This document shows positions 23,281 to 31,178 of a DNA stretch of 64,000 nt, piece after piece. The notes beneath the pieces are model-generated. The model worked only from the letters and a program-made list of their open reading frames with translations, did no database searches and was not told the DNA's origin. Position 1 is the stretch's first letter, and every line of letters starts with the position of its first letter. A program made the translations under genes and the position numbers. The stretch is from Treponema sp. (GTDB lineage Bacteria; Spirochaetota; Spirochaetia; Treponematales; Treponemataceae): positions 1 to 64,000 of the forward strand of contig JAKSTM010000008.1 of the NCBI GenBank assembly GCA_024402565.1, written 5' to 3'.

Positions 23281-24531
23281 ATGGCACGAAAGTCAAAAAA
23301 AGAACTGGAAGAAGCAAAAATAGACGAGGCTAAAATCGGCGAGACAAAAACCGAAGAGATAAAAATCGAAGAGGTAAAAGTCGAAGAAGTTAAAGTTGAC
23401 GAGGTTAAAGTTGACGAGGTTAAAGTTGACGAAGCTAAAGTCGAAGAGCCTAAAACAGCGGAAACTGAAATTGACGATTCAGTTTCAGAAAAGACTGAAA
23501 AAGAGTCGAAACCTCGCAGAAAGTTTACCCCTCATGTGATTAGTTTTTCAGGAATGTACAATCGCATAAAAGAAAATTTATGGCTCATGTTGGGAACACT
23601 TCTGGTTTCTTTTTTTGTAGTTGTGCTTCTTGCTATTGTGATTTTCTTTGTAGCGGCAAAAGGTCCGGAAAAAGTAATGGTTCCAGATGTAATTGGAAAA
23701 AAACTGGAAAATGGACTTCTTGAAATGCAGGTTAAGGAATTGTATCCAAAAATCAGTCTGCGTTATTCTGATACACCGGGAGATGAAGGTACAATTCTGG
23801 ATCAGTCTCCAAAATCAGGTGCAATCGTAAAAGGTTATAGTCGAGTTTCACTGGTTGTCAGCCGCGGTGTTATCGCTGATCAGGTTGGAAACTATGTGGG
23901 ACTGAAAGTAGACGAAATGCGTATGAATCTTCAGACACTTTTCGCTGGTTCGACACGTCCTCTTATTCTTATTGGTGATATTGTTTATCAGCCTGATACT
24001 TCAGAGGCAGGATCTATTCTTGAACAGGATCCTCCTGAGGGAACACGAATTTCAGATCCAATAAAAGTTAATCTTGTGGTTAGCCGTGGACCTCAATATG
24101 AAAATACAAAGCCTCCATACCTTATTGGACGTAGCATTAATGATGTGCTTCAGACAATTACAAGAAGTAAACTGATTTTTGATTTCACCGCTTATGCTCC
24201 AGAAGAAAATGAAATACCTGGAACAGTGGTTAACCAGGAATCATTTGATTCAGAATTTGTTCCAAATTACTCACATATGGCTGTAGGAATAGCAATCCCA
24301 ACTTCTTCTGATGATGGAAATATTTATGGAATCTTTGAAAAAGAATTGGATGAATATCCATATCCTGTTCCAATGCGTCTTGATGCAGTTCCAGAAGAAG
24401 GAGATTCTTATACAATTATTTCATTCAACCATACAGGTGGAAAAGTAACAATTCCATATATTGTTCCTGCAGAGACTACACTTGTTCTCTATGCTGGAGA
24501 TAAAGTTGCTGGAAGGGAGACAGTACATTAA
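23281..24531 (+). CDS. PASTA-domain membrane protein
   Basis: The 416-residue protein has a cytoplasmic N-terminus of about 75 residues made largely of charged pentapeptide-like repeats (EVKVD repeated), then a Pro/Arg-rich linker, one membrane helix (about 100-125, WLMLGTLLVSFFVVVLLAIV), and an extracytoplasmic part with three PASTA domains. These begin near VMVPDVIGKKLENGL, VGNYVGLKVDEMRM and PPYLIGRSINDVLQ. PASTA domains bind peptidoglycan fragments or beta-lactams in Ser/Thr kinases and PBPs. Here there is no kinase domain, so it probably acts as a cell-wall anchor or scaffold. AAGGA precedes the ATG. The stop overlaps the start of aroDE by one base. Confidence 0.88.
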   Translation: MARKSKKELEEAKIDEAKIGETKTEEIKIEEVKVEEVKVDEVKVDEVKVDEAKVEEPKTAETEIDDSVSEKTEKESKPRRKFTPHVISFSGMYNRIKENLWLMLGTLLVSFFVVVLLAIVIFFVAAKGPEKVMVPDVIGKKLENGLLEMQVKELYPKISLRYSDTPGDEGTILDQSPKSGAIVKGYSRVSLVVSRGVIADQVGNYVGLKVDEMRMNLQTLFAGSTRPLILIGDIVYQPDTSEAGSILEQDPPEGTRISDPIKVNLVVSRGPQYENTKPPYLIGRSINDVLQTITRSKLIFDFTAYAPEENEIPGTVVNQESFDSEFVPNYSHMAVGIAIPTSSDDGNIYGIFEKELDEYPYPVPMRLDAVPEEGDSYTIISFNHTGGKVTIPYIVPAETTLVLYAGDKVAGRETVH

Positions 24532-26051
24532 TGAGCCGTCCTTTAATTTGTATGACATTAACAGGCAGGACTCTTGCAGAAGATGCAGAACTGGCCAAAA
24601 AATATGAAAAGAAAATTGACATGGTTGAATTACGTGTCGATTGTCTTGATGAAGATGAACAGCTTTATATTAGACGTTTTCCATCGATGGTTTCTATGCC
24701 ATGTATTCTTACAATCCGTAGAGATGTAGATGGTGGAAAATTTATTGGAAGTGAATTCTCACGAACAACACTTTTTGGAAAAGCTTTGGCTTTTTCTCAA
24801 TCAGATAAATCAAAGAATTTTGCTTACGTAGATTTTGAAGATGATTTTCAGGTATCAGGAATTCAGGATGCTGCTATGGCTTTTGGAATTCGCATTATCA
24901 GAAGCTATCACAATATGACAGAGCCTGTTACAAATCTTCAGGAAAGGGCAAAGTCCATGATGAAAACTGGATTTGAAATTCCTAAAATTGCGTTTATGCC
25001 AAAAACTTTGAATGATGTTACTAATATGTTCAAAGAAGGGCAGGAAATGAAACAGGACCATATTTTTGTGGCCATGGGCTCTCTTGGTTTGCCTTCGAGA
25101 ATTCTTTCTGCACAGTCTAATTCTTACCTTTCTTTTGTTTCACCTGAAGAAACTATACAGAATCTTTCAAATATCGGGCATATGACTCCAAATATGCTTA
25201 ATGACTTATACCGCTTCCGTACAATTGATAGCAATACAAATATTTATGGAATAATCGGATGGCCATTAGTAAAAACTTTGAGTCCGGAAATTCATAACCA
25301 GGGATACATTACTCATGGAATGAATGCAGTATATGTTCCTGTTCGTTCTCCACAGGTTCCTGAAGCTTTGTCTTTCTGTAATCAGGTTGGAATAAAAGGA
25401 CTTTCAGTTACAGTTCCACATAAAGAAGATGTAATGTTTTATTTGTCGGACATTTCACCAGAGGCAAAAACAATTGGAGCGGTAAATACAATTGTAAAAG
25501 ATCCTGTAAAAAATACCTGGTCAGGATTCAATACTGATGCATATGGTTTCCAGCGTTCCCTGGAAGAATTTCTGGAAACAACAAAACTTAAAAAACAAAA
25601 AGTCGCCATTATCGGTGCCGGTGGTGCTGCTAAAGCGATTGCATATGTAATTAAGCAGATGGGTGGAAAAGCCTGTATTTTCAATAGAACATTGTCATCG
25701 GCAAAGAGTCTTGCTGAAAAATATGGCTTTGAATATTCGGATCTGTCACCATCCTGCATTGATAAATTAAATATTTATTCCGGGTTAATTATCCAGACGA
25801 CTTCAGTAGGAATGAATTCTAATGGAATTTCTACGGTAGAAACAGATCCAATTCATTTTTATAATTTCAAAGGTACAGAAAAAGTATACGATTTAATCTA
25901 TACACCTGCAGTTACTCCTGTGATGAGACGTGCAGAACAAGCGGGTTGTAAAACCTGTAATGGTTTGAAAATGCTTCAGTATCAGGGATATATGCAGTTT
26001 AAAATTTTTACAGGAGAAGACTACGAAGATGTCAAGTCAGAAAACTCTTAG
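24531..26051 (+). CDS. aroDE: Bifunctional 3-dehydroquinate dehydratase / shikimate dehydrogenase
   Basis: Two shikimate-pathway enzymes are fused in 506 residues. Residues 1-225 are a type I dehydroquinase: MVELRVD at 31-37, catalytic His127 in RSYHNM, Schiff-base Lys152 in PKIAFMPK, and the substrate Arg in GSLGLPSR. Residues about 236-500 are shikimate dehydrogenase: IYGIIGWPLVKTLSPEIHN, catalytic Lys in VTVPHKED, Asp in NTDAYGF, and the NADP-binding GAGGAAKAI. The fusion catalyses consecutive steps 3 and 4 and resembles the plant and chlamydial AroDE arrangement. The start overlaps the stop of the PASTA gene (TAATG). Its end overlaps rpiA by 23 bp, so the genes are translationally coupled. 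Confidence 0.94.
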   Translation: MSRPLICMTLTGRTLAEDAELAKKYEKKIDMVELRVDCLDEDEQLYIRRFPSMVSMPCILTIRRDVDGGKFIGSEFSRTTLFGKALAFSQSDKSKNFAYVDFEDDFQVSGIQDAAMAFGIRIIRSYHNMTEPVTNLQERAKSMMKTGFEIPKIAFMPKTLNDVTNMFKEGQEMKQDHIFVAMGSLGLPSRILSAQSNSYLSFVSPEETIQNLSNIGHMTPNMLNDLYRFRTIDSNTNIYGIIGWPLVKTLSPEIHNQGYITHGMNAVYVPVRSPQVPEALSFCNQVGIKGLSVTVPHKEDVMFYLSDISPEAKTIGAVNTIVKDPVKNTWSGFNTDAYGFQRSLEEFLETTKLKKQKVAIIGAGGAAKAIAYVIKQMGGKACIFNRTLSSAKSLAEKYGFEYSDLSPSCIDKLNIYSGLIIQTTSVGMNSNGISTVETDPIHFYNFKGTEKVYDLIYTPAVTPVMRRAEQAGCKTCNGLKMLQYQGYMQFKIFTGEDYEDVKSENS

Positions 26052-26772
26052 TCAGAACGAACAGAAAGTACTCGCAGCTCAGACTGCAGTAGACACACTT
26101 GTTGAAAAAGGAATTCTTAAAAGCGGAATGAAGGTAGGGCTTGGAACAGGTTCTACAGCAATGCCTGCAGTAGATCGTGTTGCTTACCACATTCAGAATG
26201 GAAACCTTAAAGATATTAAAGCTGTAGTTACAAGTTTCCAGACAGAAAACCGTTGTCAGGATCTGGACATTCCAGTTTATTCTATGAATGACAGAAGAAT
26301 TGGTGGTGTTCTTGATGTAGCAATTGACGGTGCTGATGAAATCGATCCAGACTGCAACCTGATTAAAGGTGGCGGAGCAGCACATGTTCGTGAAAAGATT
26401 GTTGAATACAACTCAAAGGTTCTGGTAATTGTTGCAGACCAGTCAAAAGTTGTCCCACATATCGGAACAGGATTCAAAGTGCCTGTAGAAATTATTCCAG
26501 ACGCACGCCAGGCTGTTGTAAACCAGCTGGAAGCCTTGGGTGCTAAATGTTACCTCCGCGAAGGCGTTAAGAAAGCAGGTCCTGTTGTAACAGACAACGG
26601 AAACCAGATTCTGGACTGCCAGTGGGAGAAACCGATTGAAGACATTGCTTCTATGGAAGTAAAAATCAATCAGATTGTGGGCGTTGTGGAAAACGGACTT
26701 TTTGCCGGAAAAAATCCGATTGCATTCATTGCAAAAGAAGACGGAAGCGTAGAAGTTCGTAACTTGAAATAA
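26029..26772 (+). CDS. rpiA: Ribose-5-phosphate isomerase A
   Basis: RpiA interconverts ribose-5-phosphate and ribulose-5-phosphate in the pentose phosphate pathway. The 247-residue product has GLGTGSTAMPAVDRVA near the N-terminus, IDGADEIDPDCNLIKGGGAA (catalytic Asp region), catalytic Glu in REKIVEYNSKVLVIVADQSK, and KVPVEIIPDA. All are family hallmarks. The ATG lies inside the end of aroDE, giving a 23-bp overlap. An intrinsic terminator follows the stop, which ends the run of genes from def onward. Confidence 0.96.
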   Translation: MSSQKTLSQNEQKVLAAQTAVDTLVEKGILKSGMKVGLGTGSTAMPAVDRVAYHIQNGNLKDIKAVVTSFQTENRCQDLDIPVYSMNDRRIGGVLDVAIDGADEIDPDCNLIKGGGAAHVREKIVEYNSKVLVIVADQSKVVPHIGTGFKVPVEIIPDARQAVVNQLEALGAKCYLREGVKKAGPVVTDNGNQILDCQWEKPIEDIASMEVKINQIVGVVENGLFAGKNPIAFIAKEDGSVEVRNLK

Positions 26773-26780
26773 AATAAAAG

Positions 26781-26807
26781 GCCTGCTTAAGAGCAGGCTG
26801 TTTTTTT
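26781..26807 (+). terminator. Intrinsic terminator after rpiA
   Basis: GCCTGCT (26781-26787) and AGCAGGC (26792-26798) form a 7-bp GC-rich stem with loop TAAG, followed by TG and T7. The next start codon follows the T-run immediately. Confidence 0.9.
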
Positions 26808-28421
26808 ATGTATTCTCCTTTTCCTACAGAAATTGCATATCACTATTGTCTCATTCTAAAACGTCGCCTGGATGAAGGTGTACTTACACTGGAACAGGTG
26901 ACACGGCTTTCCATGGAACGGGCAGGACAGGGCGTTATGATTGGTTGTCTTGTCTGCACGGATAAAAATGGAGAGCGCGTAGTCCTTTGCGCAAACTCAG
27001 GAATAAGCCGGAAGATAATTCACAATTCACAATGCACAATGCAGAATAAGCAAGTGAGAATTGAGAATGGACAATGGACAATGGAGAATGGAGAATTGTC
27101 TGGTGGGGGAGAGCAATCTGATATTGAAGAAAAAGAACTGGAATGGGTAGAGAATGGGGTGCGTTTTGTGGTGGTACCACCCATTGTAAATGCAGAAGAA
27201 GTGGATAAAGCCCTTAGAAAAAACGATGCAGAAATTCACAGACTGACAGAGATAATTCATAATTCACAATGCGCAATTGATAATGGACAATGGACAATGG
27301 ACAATGTTCGAAGAAGTGAAGACACCGTTCTTGATGAAGGTTTTTCTGTAAGTGATATTAAAGAACGAAGAAAAGTTCTGTGTGATGAGTCACTTGAAGA
27401 AGTGAGGAAATTGTATAACTTCAAAACAATTTTTAATTCTCAATTCTCAATTGTCAATTATCAATTACCAACCGGGACCGGTGACTGTTGTGAACCGAAG
27501 CTTTTTCATTTTGCTTTTGAACATGGTTTAAAGCCTGTAAGTCTTGCTCAAGTGTTTTACGAGGGGTTTGGGGCGGAGCCCCGGCGAGAGGGGTGTGGTG
27601 AAGACCGCAATTTGAGCTTTGCGAAAAGCGGGCTGAACCCAGGGGAGAGACTTCTCCCCAAAATGCCACTTCTTGTTCCACCTTGTGATGAACGCTGCGG
27701 ATTTCTTCTTCCAAAAATGCTTGGGCTCGAAATTTTATATTGTGACAAACATATTGTAGTGGTGAACAAACCATCGGGGCTTCTTTCAGTTCCCGGTCGC
27801 GGCGAAGACAAACAGGACTGTGTCGTAAACCGGGTAAAAACTTTGTACAGCGATTTGTGTCGCATCGACCAGCCTTCGGTTCACCGCCTTGATATGGAAA
27901 CTTCAGGTATTCTTGTGCTGGCGTTTACCGAAGAAGCTCACAGAAATCTTTCATCCCAGTTTGAAGAAGGTTCTGTTCATAAAGAGTATGTGGCACTTTT
28001 GGAAGGTGTTTTAGAAAAGCAGGCAGAAGGACTAAGTGCTCCAAAGCGTGGAGAAAAGTCGGGAGTGATGAAACTGAAGTTCCGCCTGGATCCTGAAAAC
28101 CGGCCTCATCAGATTTACGATGAAGTTTACGGAAAAGAAGGCATTACCTCATGGCAGAATGAAGGGCTCGTCTGGTACACGGCGCCTGACGGAAAAAAAA
28201 TAAAATCCACAAAAGTCAGGTTCTTCCCTGAAACAGGGCGGACTCATCAGCTTCGCCTTGCTTCGGCAGACAGCCATGGATTTGGGCTTCCGATTATTGG
28301 TGATTCTTTATACGGTCACTGTATGGAAGGACAGAGACTTATGCTTCATGCAGAAAAAATTACATTTAAGCATCCGGTAAACGGGCGCCTTCTGACTTTC
28401 GAGAAAAAATCAGATTTTTAA
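26808..28421 (+). CDS. RluA-family pseudouridine synthase with in-frame repeat insertions
   Basis: The C-terminal half (about residues 305-537) is an RluA-type RNA pseudouridine synthase: YCDKHIVVVNKPSGLLSVPG, the catalytic motif HRLDMETSG (Asp nucleophile), ETGRTHQLRLAS, and GDSLYG. It would isomerise uridines in rRNA or tRNA; the target is unknown. The N-terminal region begins MYSPFPTEIAYHY and is interrupted by four in-frame stretches of repeat DNA (residues about 69-102, 148-167, 208-222 and 252-286). These encode odd peptides such as NGQWTMENGEL and NSQFSIVNYQL. The frame stays open throughout. The ATG touches the T-run of the rpiA terminator, so the start and promoter are uncertain. It overlaps the sirtuin gene tail-to-tail by 12 bp. 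Confidence 0.85.
   Translation: MYSPFPTEIAYHYCLILKRRLDEGVLTLEQVTRLSMERAGQGVMIGCLVCTDKNGERVVLCANSGISRKIIHNSQCTMQNKQVRIENGQWTMENGELSGGGEQSDIEEKELEWVENGVRFVVVPPIVNAEEVDKALRKNDAEIHRLTEIIHNSQCAIDNGQWTMDNVRRSEDTVLDEGFSVSDIKERRKVLCDESLEEVRKLYNFKTIFNSQFSIVNYQLPTGTGDCCEPKLFHFAFEHGLKPVSLAQVFYEGFGAEPRREGCGEDRNLSFAKSGLNPGERLLPKMPLLVPPCDERCGFLLPKMLGLEILYCDKHIVVVNKPSGLLSVPGRGEDKQDCVVNRVKTLYSDLCRIDQPSVHRLDMETSGILVLAFTEEAHRNLSSQFEEGSVHKEYVALLEGVLEKQAEGLSAPKRGEKSGVMKLKFRLDPENRPHQIYDEVYGKEGITSWQNEGLVWYTAPDGKKIKSTKVRFFPETGRTHQLRLASADSHGFGLPIIGDSLYGHCMEGQRLMLHAEKITFKHPVNGRLLTFEKKSDF
27013..27105. repeat. Heptamer array inserted in the RluA-type gene, site 1
   Basis: The DNA runs in 7-bp steps: AATTCAC, AATTCAC, AATGCAC, AATGCAG on the left, then GAATTGA, GAATGGA, CAATGGA, CAATGGA, GAATGGA, GAATTGT on the right. 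The two sides are roughly inverted. Because 21 bp equals three heptamers and seven codons, the frame survives. Encoded peptides are Asn/Gln/Trp/Met-rich, unlike the rest of the protein. Confidence 0.8.
27250..27306. repeat. Heptamer array inserted in the RluA-type gene, site 2
   Basis: Steps of 7 bp (AATTCAT, AATTCAC, AATGCGC, AATTGAT, AATGGAC, AATGGAC, AATGGAC) repeat the motif family of site 1. The left half again opens ATAATTCA, as at site 1, so the two may derive from one kind of element. Confidence 0.78.
27430..27471. repeat. Heptamer array inserted in the RluA-type gene, site 3
   Basis: A single-direction array of AATTCTC, AATTCTC, AATTGTC, AATTATC, AATTACC is read in frame as NSQFSIVNYQL. 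It is the same 7-bp family as sites 1 and 2 but without the reversed half. Confidence 0.78.
27561..27665 (-). repeat. GC-rich multi-hairpin repeat, family 2, inside the RluA-type gene
   Basis: Read on the minus strand this ~105 bp stretch runs GGGGAGAAGTCTCTCCCC, then a part ending CCCGCTTTTCGC, then ACCACACCCCTC and GGGGCTCCGCCCC. The same blocks occur in the same order on the plus strand at 36861-36955, in an intergenic region. In this gene it is translated in frame (residues about 252-286) into a Gly/Arg/Pro-rich peptide between two otherwise normal segments. Confidence 0.7.
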
Positions 28422-29141
28422 TTTACTCAGTGTTTCGCCGATTGAATCGTGGATTACAAGTGTTGCGTACTGGTCGGCCTGAGTTTCACTTTTGTTTATG
28501 AGTACAAGATATTTTCCGCGGAAATATCGGATAAGGCCTGAAGCCGGGTACACTGTAAGGGATGTTCCGCCGATTATGAGCATGTCGGCTTTTGAAATTG
28601 CTTCCACAGCGCCGTTGATATAAACTTCGTTCAGGCTTTCTTCATAAAGAACAACGTCCGGTTTTACAATGCCGCCGCATTTGTCGCACACAGGATAATC
28701 TTCGTCTTTGTTGTTCATGTAATCGATATCGAAAGCTTTGTAACAGTCCATGCAGTAGTTTCGTAATGTGCTTCCGTGAAGTTCGTAAACACAGCGGCTT
28801 CCAGCCATTTGATGAAGCCCATCGATGTTTTGAGTGATGACGGCGGTGAGTTTTCCTGCTTCTTCCATCTGTGCCAATGCAATATGTGCTTTGTTAGGTT
28901 TGATTCCAGGAAGAATCAGTTTTTCGCGATAGAATCGGAAGAATTCTTTTTTGTTAGTTTCAAAAAATGAGTGGCTTAAAATTGTTTCAGGAGGGTAGTC
29001 CCATTTCTGGTTGTAAAGTCCGTCCACACTTCTGAAGTCAGGGATGCCGCTTTCGGTAGAAACACCGGCACCGCCAAAGAAAACAATACTGTTAGAGTCA
29101 TCATAAAACTTTTGTAATGTTTCAATCTGTTGATTTTCCAT
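28410..29141 (-). CDS. cobB: Sir2-family NAD-dependent protein deacylase
   Basis: Sirtuins remove acyl groups from protein lysines using NAD. The 243-residue chain has the Rossmann motif FFGGAGVSTESGIPDFRS (residues about 21-38), ITQNIDGLHQMAG with the catalytic-region Asn-Asp, ELHGS with the catalytic His, and the zinc ribbon cysteines CMDC and CDKCGG. The NAD-binding GGTSLTVYPASG is present near 192. No Tyr/Arg desuccinylase signature was checked in detail, so acyl preference is open. GGAGA precedes the ATG. It lies downstream of hslO on the same strand and overlaps the RluA-type gene tail-to-tail by 12 bp. Confidence 0.93.
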   Translation of the reverse strand: MENQQIETLQKFYDDSNSIVFFGGAGVSTESGIPDFRSVDGLYNQKWDYPPETILSHSFFETNKKEFFRFYREKLILPGIKPNKAHIALAQMEEAGKLTAVITQNIDGLHQMAGSRCVYELHGSTLRNYCMDCYKAFDIDYMNNKDEDYPVCDKCGGIVKPDVVLYEESLNEVYINGAVEAISKADMLIIGGTSLTVYPASGLIRYFRGKYLVLINKSETQADQYATLVIHDSIGETLSKLKI

Positions 29142-29207
29142 TTTAATTCTCCGTTTTTCTAATGGCGGTCCTTTGGCGCATTTATTTTTTTGTTTGATTC
29201 TTTGATT

Positions 29208-30194
29208 TTATTCAGTCAGCATTTCTTTAGTAATGTAATAAACACTTCCACAGTTCTGACAAATAACTTCCAGTGGAAACTTTTCGGTTGCCAGAATATC
29301 ATCTACTTCGGCTTTTCCTAAGTTTTTAATTCTGAAGGCAAAGTTTTTTGCAGAACAAGGACAGTCAAAAATAATGTCGCGGTCGAGAACTGCTGTTGGT
29401 TTGAATTCACGGAAAAGACCATAAACGATGTCTTCGCGGTTACCAAATTCGCTGAACCACTGGCCAGGGTTTGGAAGAGCATTTAAAGCCATTTCAACGC
29501 GGTATACCAGTTCTTCGCGAATTTCTTCTGCATTTTCTTTTCCGCTGTTTGCAGTTTGTGCACTGACTTTACTGTAACCGCCGGCTTCAGGCATTACCTG
29601 AACGTACATTCCGCCAGCTCCTGTTACACGGCCCTGCTTGTCGAACTGAATTCCAGTTTTAAATGCACTGTGAATCTGTTCACTCTGATCAAAGAAATAT
29701 GCTAAATCCATGGCGATATTCTTAAACTGGATTTCTACTGAACTAGTTGCAGGTTCCTTCATTCCTTCGGTCAGTTTTGACATTGTCATAGTTCCGCCGT
29801 TTCCAAAGAAAGGTGCTAAGTCCCAGCTTTCCAAAGGTTTTTCTAAAGGAATATGATCTTGCATAAGGTGCCCGCGAACGTAACCTAAAGAGTCAGCTTC
29901 TACAACAAAACCTTTGCAAATTCCATCTGTTTGATATGAGAAAGTCCAGTGTTCTTTTTCGCCGGATTTCATAAGTGGAATAAAAAGGGAAGCGCATAAA
30001 AGAGCCTGTCCAAGAATATATGTTTCAAGAATTCCAAGATTCTGGTTTGCGCGCATCTGGTTTACCATTTCAGTTCCATTGTAAAATGCGCCACGAAACT
30101 GGCCTTCTGCCATAACGAAAATAGTCATTCCGTCTTTTTCAAGTTTTCTTAAGTGTTCAACTAATTCTGTATCTTTGATTTCTGCTTTGTTCAT
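29208..30194 (-). CDS. hslO: Redox-regulated chaperone Hsp33
   Basis: Hsp33 is a cytoplasmic holdase activated by oxidation of four zinc-bound cysteines. Here the C-terminal redox switch is present as CPCSAKNF and CQNCGSVYYI, the usual CxC and CxxC arrangement. The N-terminal domain includes GQALLCASLFIPLMK and the substrate-binding segments typical of the family. At 328 residues it is a little longer than E. coli Hsp33. The -10 box TAAACT (30202-30207, minus strand) ends 7 nt before the ATG and no Shine-Dalgarno sequence is seen. It is divergent from era, with only about 44 bp between start codons. Confidence 0.93.
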   Translation of the reverse strand: MNKAEIKDTELVEHLRKLEKDGMTIFVMAEGQFRGAFYNGTEMVNQMRANQNLGILETYILGQALLCASLFIPLMKSGEKEHWTFSYQTDGICKGFVVEADSLGYVRGHLMQDHIPLEKPLESWDLAPFFGNGGTMTMSKLTEGMKEPATSSVEIQFKNIAMDLAYFFDQSEQIHSAFKTGIQFDKQGRVTGAGGMYVQVMPEAGGYSKVSAQTANSGKENAEEIREELVYRVEMALNALPNPGQWFSEFGNREDIVYGLFREFKPTAVLDRDIIFDCPCSAKNFAFRIKNLGKAEVDDILATEKFPLEVICQNCGSVYYITKEMLTE

Positions 30195-30226
30195 GTTTAG
30201 AAGTTTATTCTTTATAGAAGAAATTG

Positions 30227-30232
30227 TATACT
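30227..30232 (+). promoter_or_regulatory. -10 box for a leaderless era transcript
   Basis: TATACT at 30227-30232 ends 6 nt before ATG 30239; no Shine-Dalgarno sequence lies between. The -35 region is weak. This favours ATG 30239 over the in-frame TTG at 30224, which lies upstream of the likely transcription start. Confidence 0.55.
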
Positions 30233-30238
30233 GTTTTT

Positions 30239-31174
30239 ATGTCAGAAAATAAATCAACTGTTGAATCAAATCCAAATCCGGATATTTTGAAAACTGCACT
30301 TGTTGCTATTATCGGTCGTCCTTCCGCAGGAAAATCTACTTTTTTGAATACAGCTTGTCAGGAAGCCGTAAGTATAGTTTCGCCGATGCCACAGACGACT
30401 CGAAATGCTATTCGTGGTATTGTAAATACTTCTTACGGACAGCTGGTCTTTGTAGATACTCCGGGTTATCATGATTCTGAAAAGAAACTGAATCTGAAAC
30501 TTCGTGGGGTTACTGAAACAACTCTTGAAGGCTCTGATTGTGTTCTCTATGTGGTGGATTCAAGCCGCGAACCAGGGGAAGAAGAAAAAATAACTGCAGA
30601 GCTTATTAAAAATTATCAGACGCGCATGATTGTTGCTATTAACAAAACTGATCTTGCTGGAGCAAATCCTGCAAAGGCAAAAGCTTTCGTTAAATCTATT
30701 CTGACAGAAATTCCAGATGAACGTATTCTTGAAATGTCAGCAAAAAAAGACAACGGAATTAACGAAGTTCTGAAAGCTCTTTATGATATTTCACCTGTTG
30801 CTCCTGCTATGTATACAGAAGATTTTTATACAGACCAGGATATGAAATTTCGCATTTCTGAAGCAATTCGCGGCGAAGCAATTAACCGCCTGGAACAGGA
30901 AATTCCTCATGCTGTTTATGTAAATGTTGCAGACCTGGAATTCCGTAACGAAGGAAAAAAACTCTGGGTGCGCGCATTTCTTTGTGTTGAGCGCGAAAGT
31001 CAGAAGGGAATCGTAATCGGGAAAGGTGCTTCGAAAATCAAGGAAATCAGAGCCGCTTCATTAAAAGCTTTGAATATGATTTATCCATATAAAGTTGAAC
31101 TGGATCTTCAGGTTAAAGTGGATAAGAACTGGCGTCAGAAGGACCTGACAATTTCACGCCTTATTCCAGAGTAA
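30239..31174 (+). CDS. era: GTPase Era
   Basis: Era is an essential GTPase that binds the 3' end of 16S rRNA during small-subunit assembly. The G motifs are in order: G1 GRPSAGKST, G3 VDTPGYHD, G4 NKTDL and G5 MSAKK. The KH RNA-binding domain follows with GIVIGKGASKIKEI near the C-terminus. Length (311 from this start) is normal. A short, variable N-terminal extension (MSENKSTVESNPNPD) precedes the GTPase domain. The start choice rests on the -10 box 6 nt upstream. It converges on the auxin-efflux-type carrier with a 4-bp gap. Confidence 0.97.
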   Translation: MSENKSTVESNPNPDILKTALVAIIGRPSAGKSTFLNTACQEAVSIVSPMPQTTRNAIRGIVNTSYGQLVFVDTPGYHDSEKKLNLKLRGVTETTLEGSDCVLYVVDSSREPGEEEKITAELIKNYQTRMIVAINKTDLAGANPAKAKAFVKSILTEIPDERILEMSAKKDNGINEVLKALYDISPVAPAMYTEDFYTDQDMKFRISEAIRGEAINRLEQEIPHAVYVNVADLEFRNEGKKLWVRAFLCVERESQKGIVIGKGASKIKEIRAASLKALNMIYPYKVELDLQVKVDKNWRQKDLTISRLIPE

Positions 31175-31178
31175 TTTT

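Noticed and set aside
27013-27471. CRISPR-like array inside the RluA-type gene
   Set aside because: The unit is 7 bp with no spacers of constant length and no cas genes in the window.
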